Positions 60,951-64,000 of a stretch of DNA of 64,000 bases are shown one piece after another (the first letter of the stretch is position 1; every line of letters starts with the position of its first letter). Under the pieces are notes generated by a model. That model did not search any database. It was not told where the DNA came from and was given only the letters and a program-made list of their open reading frames with translations. The position numbers and the translations under genes are program-made. The stretch is from NCBI RefSeq assembly GCF_000718785.1, contig NZ_JOCA01000002.1, positions 62,001 through 126,000 on the forward strand, written 5' to 3'. The stretch comes from Streptomyces sp. NRRL WC-3626 (GTDB lineage Bacteria; Actinomycetota; Actinomycetes; Streptomycetales; Streptomycetaceae).

Positions 60951-62239
60951 GAGGTGGCTCCCTCATCAAGCGGGCGGGGGGCAGGGAGTTGCCAGGACAG
61001 GCGTCCGCACTCGGACGCGGCGCGCTGCCCGCCGTCCGCGTCGAAGTAGAGGCGGTAGCGGTCAGGGGAGCGTGCGGCCCGCCACCGGTCGGCGAGGTCC
61101 TGGATCTCTTTCCAGATATCCCGCGGGCCCCGGACAGTGACGCTCCAGCGCCGGTCCCCCACCGGCTCCGCGCGCATCCAGGATCCGCAGCCGGGTGCGC
61201 CGATCGCCAGGTGCTCAGACCCGAAGTCCCGCACCAGACCTCCGAGGAGGTGGTCGGCCGCCAGCCAGAAACTGCGGTCGCTCTCCGCGGGCGGCGCCAG
61301 CATGCTCCGCTGGGTCCACGCGCCGGGCTCGGTCGCCATGCGCTGCCGGAACTCCTTCGTGAGCCAGATCCGCGCCACGCCGTGTCCCGCCCGGTGGGCG
61401 AACTCCACGGCCCGCAGCTCCGCCGTGATCTGCCCGTCGGCGGTGCGCTCGACGACAGCGAGGCCGGGCCACGACGGGGACGCGCTGGTCACGTGCGCCA
61501 GCAGCTTGCCCTCGGGCGCGAGCTGTTCGACGAGGGCCGTGGTCACGCGCTCCACCGTGTACGACACGAAGATCCGGTCGAACTCCCGACCCGGCACACC
61601 CTGTTCGCCCGACCCGCACACCACCTGCAGCCGGAAGCCGAGGTCGGCCAGCCGAGCGGCGGCCGCGTCGGTGAGGTGCCGGTCCCGGTCGAGAGTGACC
61701 ACCCCCTGGTCACCGCAGACCTTGCAGGCCACCGCGGCGGTCACCCCCGCGCCCGTCCCGACGTCCAGCACCCGCAGCCCCGGACGCAGATCCAGCTCCT
61801 CCAGCAGCGAGGCGGTCAGGCCCATCACCGTCGACATCGACGTGATCGACGCCCCCGACCGCGTCCCGCGCGCCCGGCCCAGCAACGGCTCCCCGTCATG
61901 CTGGACGAGCACACTGGCCCCGCCGTACAACAGCCCGAGCAGCTCGGGGCGGTCGTGCAGCGCCGACCACTCCAGCAGATCCCACCGCGGCGACTCCTCG
62001 CCCGGAGCGCTGCGCCGTACGTACGCCTGCGGCATCAGCACCTCGCGGGGCAGTGCGAGGAGGGCGTCGCGGACCGGGCCCGGCCCCAGAGACCCTTCCT
62101 CCTCAAGCCGGGCGACCATCGCCGCCCGCGCCGCTGCCGGATCCGCTGCCGCACCCGCCGGCGTGGCTCCCCCGACCGGGCCTGCGGCCTGCTCCGGTGC
62201 CTGGTCACCGGCGGCGGGACAGGCGTCCAGAGTGCTCAT
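60947..62239 (-). CDS. Protein-L-isoaspartate O-methyltransferase-like protein
   Basis: The 430-residue protein starts at ATG 62239 overlapping the triple-Nudix stop (ATGA). VRDALLALPREVLMP at the N-terminus and LRVLDVGTGAGVTAAVAC match PCMT-type methyltransferases. SITSMSTVMGL in place of the usual substrate-binding serines is also like this group. It resembles the methyltransferases paired with ATP-grasp peptide maturases in Streptomyces RiPP clusters. The C-terminal 200 residues are specific to that group. No ATP-grasp gene or obvious precursor peptide is in the window, though both could lie beyond the right edge. Confidence 0.75.
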   Translation of the reverse strand: MSTLDACPAAGDQAPEQAAGPVGGATPAGAAADPAAARAAMVARLEEEGSLGPGPVRDALLALPREVLMPQAYVRRSAPGEESPRWDLLEWSALHDRPELLGLLYGGASVLVQHDGEPLLGRARGTRSGASITSMSTVMGLTASLLEELDLRPGLRVLDVGTGAGVTAAVACKVCGDQGVVTLDRDRHLTDAAAARLADLGFRLQVVCGSGEQGVPGREFDRIFVSYTVERVTTALVEQLAPEGKLLAHVTSASPSWPGLAVVERTADGQITAELRAVEFAHRAGHGVARIWLTKEFRQRMATEPGAWTQRSMLAPPAESDRSFWLAADHLLGGLVRDFGSEHLAIGAPGCGSWMRAEPVGDRRWSVTVRGPRDIWKEIQDLADRWRAARSPDRYRLYFDADGGQRAASECGRLSWQLPAPRPLDEGATS

Positions 62240-63840
62240 CGCTCGCCCCAGCCCTGCTCGGAGTACCGATGCCCCCGAAGAATCCCGTCGATCGCCATGC
62301 GGGTATACGGCACGACCGCTTCCGGCAGGTCCTGCGGCTTCCACCACCGCCACTCCACGCACCGGTCGGGCTCCAGGACCTCCGGGTCGCCGGTCCAGGA
62401 GCGAGCCTGGAAGACGAGCGCGATCCTCGGCCGGGCGTCGGGGGAGTCGACGTGGTGCACCGTGTGGACGAGATCGGCGTCCTCGGGCGCGATGGTGAGG
62501 CCCGCTTCCTCCTTGGCCTCCCGAACCAGGCAGTCGATCGCCGTTTCCCGCTCGCAGTGGCCGGCCAGGAAGTGCCAGGTGTCCGGCGCATACGTGGAGT
62601 CCGGGTGGCGCAGGCCGAGGAGGATCCGACCCTGGTCGTCCTGGAGATGGAGGTGAACGCCGACGATGTGCAACTCGGTCCCCCGCGGGGCCTCACCGGG
62701 CAGCGGATCGGTGTTGTCCGGCGGTCCCTCGGCCGCGGGGTGCTCGGCCGCGTGGCGCCGGATCAGCTCCCCGAGACCGGGGCTCAGGCGCAGCCGGTCG
62801 AGCATGTCCACGGTGCACCACGTCAGAAGGACACCTTCGCGGAGTTCCACCGCTGCGGCATCACCGCTCCAGTGCCCGGCGTAGACGCTGATGGGCACCG
62901 CAAGGCCGTCGGCGCTGGTCGCCTCCTCCACAGCGAACGGCACCAGTTCCGTGGGCTCCAGCCCCGGCACCTCCTCGGCGAGCTCGCGCCGCAGCGTCGC
63001 TTCAAGGCAGGAATCGTCCCTCGTGCGGCCGCCACCAAGGAGGGCCAGCACCCAGGGCTCCCAGATGCCCTCCCGGTCATCCCGGAGATGAAGGAGGTAC
63101 CGGCCTGCCCCGTCGTGGATCAAGGCGCCGGCGTTTACGGGCTCCGGCCGCCCGGCGAGGCCGTCCGCCTCGGCGGCCAGGAGCTTGGCCCGCAGGGTGG
63201 GGGACTGGACGTCAGCGAGCGGCAGCCACTGAGCGCCAGCGACTTCCTCGTCCTGCAGAGCGAGCGCGGGCGGTTGCTCGGAGGTGAGGTAGAACGCGAA
63301 GCGGAAGTCGAAGTGCTGGTGAGCGGGCTCGCCCTTGGCCGGATTGGCGTCGATGTCATGGACGTCCACGTCGACCGGCTCGTCGAGGAACTGCGGAGTC
63401 AGACAGAGGTCGCCGGGGCGGATCCCGGCCTCTTCGCACACTTCCCGCACGGCCGCGGCGAGGAGCGTACGGTCACCCGTCTCCACATGGCCGCCTGGAG
63501 CGAGAAGCAGCCCAGTCACCCGATGGCCGATGTGGAGCACCCGACGGTCGCGGTCGATGATCACGGCACTGCAGGTGACGTGCGCAGGCAGCGTGGCGCG
63601 GCTGGACGGCTCGTCGGTGCCGTCGAGGACAGCCAACAGGCCTTCCAGGGCTTCCCGTTCCTCGGCATGCCGGCCGAGATAGGCCTCGACAGTCGCGCGG
63701 ATGTGGGAGCGGGAGGGCGGCACGTGATCACCTCGGGAGTTGTGGGGCAGGGCGTAGGTGCTGGGCTGGAGGGTCGTGTCCGGCGCCGGACACGGCGGTG
63801 ACGGCTCCGGGGCAGCGGCTGTGTTCAGGTCCGTGCTCAT
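62236..63840 (-). CDS. Triple Nudix-domain protein
   Basis: The 534-residue protein has three tandem Nudix folds and starts at ATG 63840 with GGGAGG upstream. Box 1 (GHVETGD...REVCEEAGI, 117-140) has D in place of the first E. Box 2 (GGRTRDD...RELAEEVPGL, about 270-294) lacks that acid and has one extra residue near its end. Box 3 (GHCERET...REAKEEAGL, 427-448) is one residue short in the first spacing but keeps the REXXEE core. The three sites may act differently, and only some may be catalytic. Three Nudix domains in one polypeptide are rare. The gene heads the visible part of the operon; a further gene enters from the right. Confidence 0.85.
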   Translation of the reverse strand: MSTDLNTAAAPEPSPPCPAPDTTLQPSTYALPHNSRGDHVPPSRSHIRATVEAYLGRHAEEREALEGLLAVLDGTDEPSSRATLPAHVTCSAVIIDRDRRVLHIGHRVTGLLLAPGGHVETGDRTLLAAAVREVCEEAGIRPGDLCLTPQFLDEPVDVDVHDIDANPAKGEPAHQHFDFRFAFYLTSEQPPALALQDEEVAGAQWLPLADVQSPTLRAKLLAAEADGLAGRPEPVNAGALIHDGAGRYLLHLRDDREGIWEPWVLALLGGGRTRDDSCLEATLRRELAEEVPGLEPTELVPFAVEEATSADGLAVPISVYAGHWSGDAAAVELREGVLLTWCTVDMLDRLRLSPGLGELIRRHAAEHPAAEGPPDNTDPLPGEAPRGTELHIVGVHLHLQDDQGRILLGLRHPDSTYAPDTWHFLAGHCERETAIDCLVREAKEEAGLTIAPEDADLVHTVHHVDSPDARPRIALVFQARSWTGDPEVLEPDRCVEWRWWKPQDLPEAVVPYTRMAIDGILRGHRYSEQGWGER

Positions 63841-64000
63841 GGACCACCTCCCGCAGAGCGGTCCTGCCGTACATCCACGGCGGCCGCGGGATTGGGAACG
63901 GTCGGCTCCAACGGTGATGGCGTCGGTGGCGTGAGGGCATCCGCTGAAAGAGGAGCCGCAGTGGGCGAGCCGGGCATCTCCAGCAGGCTGCGCAGCGGGG
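63837..64000 (-). CDS. C-terminal end of an upstream gene, cut by window edge
   Basis: A reading frame open to the right edge ends at TGA 63837-63839, overlapping the ATG of the triple-Nudix gene. The 54 visible residues are Pro/Ala-rich (PLRSLLEMPGSPTAAP then LEPTVPNPAAAVDV) and look like a flexible tail, so no family can be assigned. The ATGA overlap suggests that the operon continues upstream beyond the window. Confidence 0.55.
   Translation of the reverse strand, partial: PLRSLLEMPGSPTAAPLSADALTPPTPSPLEPTVPNPAAAVDVRQDRSAGGGP

Overview
This is a high-GC actinobacterial chromosome segment, almost certainly from a Streptomyces. The evidence is the very GC-rich third codon positions, the frequent GTG starts behind GGAGG-type ribosome binding sites, the abundance of SpoIIE/PP2C-type phosphatases and universal stress proteins (USPs), and a DUF6343-like small membrane protein. 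No rRNA, tRNA, CRISPR array or intact insertion sequence was seen. Many long antisense ORFs are codon-bias shadows and were left out.

Left part (about 1-40 kb): a stress, dormancy and energy-metabolism island. It starts with two SpoIIE-type regulators (one cut by the left edge, one a PAS-PAS-GAF-PP2C-HATPase protein with a degenerate phosphatase site). Next come two TrkA-like K+ regulators coupled to a P-type ATPase, then decayed DNA: a chimeric ctaD/USP remnant and an IS110 transposase remnant. After these are a GH65 phosphorylase with a coupled beta-phosphoglucomutase, a double USP, a stand-alone cytochrome c oxidase subunit I, a GAF-PP2C phosphatase, transaldolase, an FAD-dependent reductase, another USP and a second GH65 enzyme. 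A minus-strand run GAPDH > CBS protein > E1alpha > E1beta > E2 faces aconitase across a divergent promoter region. Then come a USP, a cupin, a DUF488 protein, a second P-type ATPase, a double USP and a beta-carbonic anhydrase. The theme resembles the hypoxia/dormancy (DosR/OsdR-type) stress regions known from actinobacteria. That regulatory link is inference.

Junction (38.8-40 kb): a broken STAS anti-anti-sigma gene and a 5'-truncated GFA-domain gene mark degraded DNA between two functional blocks.

Right part (40-64 kb): an unusual accessory biosynthetic region. A plus-strand hisH-like/hisF-like pair ends at a strong terminator. Facing it is a minus-strand operon of eight tightly packed genes: DegT/StrS aminotransferase > PRTase-like > PRTase-like > methyltransferase/beta-propeller/kinase fusion > HAD hydrolase > PRTase-like > HisA-like barrel > methyltransferase with a frameshift. 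An XRE-like/TPR regulator and a GNAT acetyltransferase are divergent from it. A second tight minus-strand operon enters from the right edge: partial gene > triple-Nudix > isoaspartate-methyltransferase-like > methyltransferase > Nudix-APH kinase > GNAT-Nudix > VanX-like dipeptidase > methyltransferase-Nudix-methyltransferase > PIG-L deacetylase. HisA/H/F-like enzymes, three PRTase-like proteins, a HAD, an aminotransferase, sugar-kinase-like domains and five Nudix domains together suggest synthesis and policing of a nucleotide-, nucleoside- or aminosugar-like metabolite. The product is unknown, and this is the best candidate for an undescribed system in the window.
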